From: Rickettsia endosymbiont of Diachasma alloeum
GTDB taxonomy: Bacteria > Pseudomonadota > Alphaproteobacteria > Rickettsiales > Rickettsiaceae
Reading direction: 5' to 3'
Assembly: GCA_020404485.1 (NCBI GenBank)
Contig: DYDT01000022.1
Location: 1 to 8,000 of the forward strand
DNA: 8,000 bases
Made by a program: the position numbers and the translations under genes. Positions 6,726 through 8,000 of the stretch are shown here, piece after piece (position 1 is the stretch's first letter; each line of letters starts with the position of its first letter). Under the pieces are notes generated by a model that was not told where the DNA came from, ran no database searches, and worked only from the letters and a program-made list of their open reading frames with translations.

Positions 6726-7870
6726 ATGAAAATTTTCAAACTTTTTATTTTTATACTAATTATTTTAAAAAGTTTTTATTCCTTAAGCAATTCAATATCT
6801 AAACAAGAAGCAGCTTTAGAATGCGAGAACTTACCTGATAAAAAACTTTAACCACTGCTTGGTATATAAATGAGCCTTACCAATACTGGATGGTTACTTC
6901 AAACGGTACTGCTAATGTTTCTGGTATGGATATTGAATTAATTAATGCTCTTGCCGCAAAAATAGGAATTAATATCGAGTACCACCAAGATAATTGGTAT
7001 CAAGATCACTTAGATATTCAAAGCGGTAATGCTGACATGACTGCAGGAGCTACTTATACTGATGCGAGAAGCAATTACGCTTATTTTTTGAAGCCATATA
7101 GTATGGAAGAGTTCTTTTTATTTATCATTGAGCCATTAGCTAAAAAACTAAATTTTCAAAATAGCGATGAATTAATGGCACAAATACGCTTATTTAATCT
7201 TCAGCTTGGAATAGTAAAAGGTACGATATACGGGGAACAAAAATTCATAAATTTTTTATTTGACTATAAAAACCAAGATATAATTAAAATATATCAAAAT
7301 AATATAGAACTAATAAATGGGATGGTAAAAAAAGAGATTGATGGTTTTATTAGTGATAAGATAGTCGGTTCAGTTAATATTTTAAGCAAACCTACAGATA
7401 GAAAAATAGTAGAAGTTCCTTTAAATATTAAAACCCCGTTACATTTTATGTTCAGTAAAAAAACCGTATCTTTAAATGTAGTTGAACAATTTAATTTTGC
7501 TATAGATGATTTTCTCGCAAGTAACGAATACAAAAAAATTGTTAAAACTTACATTTATCATATTTTACTGCCAAAATCTATCGACTCACATTGGTGTCAT
7601 ATAATAGGATTACTTGGCAGCCTTGCTTTTTCTGGGATTATTATAGGTATAAAAAATAATAGCACCGTATTTGGTACATTTTTATTGGCAATATTGCCAG
7701 CTGTTAGCAGCTGTATAATGCTTGATTTAATAATAAATCACGATACAGGACATTTAAATCTATATTTTACCCCATCTTATTTTTACTATATATTTACAGT
7801 GGTGCTACTTGGTTTTATCGCTGTTAAATTATTTAGTTACTATAATATAGCTAACACGGAAAGGTTTTAG
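6726..7870 (+). pseudogene. Periplasmic solute-binding domain fused to UPF0126/TRIC-like membrane domain; frameshifted and IS-truncated
   Basis: From ATG 6726 the first 40 residues form a signal peptide (KIFKLFIFILIILKSFYS) and linker, then stop at 6849-6851. Adding one A to the A6 run at 6840-6845 joins them to TLTTAWYINEPYQYW and the long frame after it. The restored binding domain (about 41-275) has the family-3 signature: GMDIELINALAAKIG, W, GNADMTAGATYTDAR and FLKPY. A membrane part follows: GLLGSLAFSGIIIGI, then VFGTFLLAILPAVSSCIMLDLII, then SYFYYIFTVVLLGFIAVKLF. This is the pattern of one three-helix repeat of UPF0126 (Gly_transporter/TRIC-like), which normally has two. The last seven residues, IANTERF, are read from IS630 sequence, so the second repeat is lost. 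The role is inferred as ligand-gated uptake or a channel for an amino-acid-like solute; the substrate is unknown. It sits 24 bp after xseA. Confidence 0.72.
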
Positions 7871-7919
7871 ATATAGCTGTAGTTATAGCACATCTGAGAT
7901 CCTTAAACTGCTTAATGAT
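7845..7919 (-). mobile_element. 3' end of an IS630-type element (right, inverted copy)
   Basis: This 75-bp block is the exact reverse complement of 44-118. On the minus strand it encodes the last 22 transposase residues (IIKQFKDLRCAITTAISKTF then PC) and the stop at 7853-7851. Beyond 7919 the similarity to the left copy stops abruptly, with an in-frame stop just upstream, which is not expected of an intact element. Either the element is truncated here or the assembly jumps. The insertion interrupts the solute-binding/channel gene. Confidence 0.75.
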
Positions 7920-7952
7920 AGAGTATTACCATGGTATGAGAGTCAACAAATA
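7920..7952. other. Unplaced sequence between the IS end and the linker
   Basis: These 33 bases do not continue the IS as known from the left end and are followed directly by library linker sequence. They contain a 10-bp palindrome, taccatggta. They may come from elsewhere in the genome through a chimeric read. No gene can be supported. Confidence 0.5.
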
Positions 7953-7994
7953 TCGTATAACTTCGTATAATGTATGCTATACGAAGTTATTACG
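7953..7994. other. Library linker containing loxP (sequencing artefact)
   Basis: Positions 7957-7990 are a perfect 34-bp loxP site: two 13-bp arms (ataacttcgtata and tatacgaagttat) around the spacer atgtatgc. Flanked by tcgt on the left and tacg on the right, the 42 bases equal, from memory, the circularisation linker of 454 Titanium paired-end libraries. It is synthetic sequence left in the assembly, not part of the organism. Six bases (7995-8000) follow and are probably the other arm of the same read. Confidence 0.93.
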
Positions 7995-8000
7995 GTTACT

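Noticed and set aside
6840..6851. Programmed ribosomal frameshift
   Set aside because: The A run could slip, but no downstream pseudoknot is evident and the sequencing platform gives a simpler cause.
7294..7533. Minus-strand open frame of 79 residues
   Set aside because: It is antisense to the solute-binding domain, whose motifs are clear on the plus strand.
7957..7990. Natural loxP site, P1-like phage or engineered Cre target
   Set aside because: The flanking bases on both sides match the 454 paired-end linker and no phage genes are present; a library artefact explains it fully.

Overview
The window looks like chromosomal DNA of a Rickettsia species. The base composition is strongly AT-rich. 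The Der, SurA, LptD and XseA proteins have the compact, Lys/Asn/Ile-rich style of an obligate intracellular alphaproteobacterium. At least three copies of one long palindromic repeat (Rickettsia palindromic element type) and one of a second type lie at gene borders. The species cannot be fixed from this sequence.

Layout. Bases 1-118 are the 3' end of an IS630-type insertion sequence pointing inward. A minus-strand block follows, transcribed from about 5146 down to 180: lptD (outer-membrane LPS assembly), surA-like periplasmic chaperone, a frameshifted SemiSWEET-type small sugar transporter, and der (ribosome-assembly GTPase). Palindromic repeats sit at the stop codons of lptD, surA and der. 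From the shared regulatory gap (5121-5372) the plus strand carries xseA (exonuclease VII large subunit). After 24 bp comes a fusion of a periplasmic solute-binding domain to a UPF0126/TRIC-like membrane domain. That gene has a frameshift in an A run and is cut off by a second, inverted copy of the IS630 end at 7845-7919.

The last bases are not natural. Positions 7953-7994 match, as I remember it, the 42-base loxP-containing linker of 454 Titanium paired-end libraries. This is an assembly or trimming artefact near a contig end, and it makes 7920-8000 unreliable. It also makes homopolymer indels, such as the A-run frameshift at 6840-6845, suspect as sequencing errors.

Functionally, lptD and surA form the conserved envelope-biogenesis pair: SurA escorts unfolded outer-membrane proteins, and LptD is one of its classic clients. 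The less ordinary content is the solute-binding/channel fusion, the broken SemiSWEET gene, and the palindromic repeats whose arms differ between copies but remain complementary within each copy.
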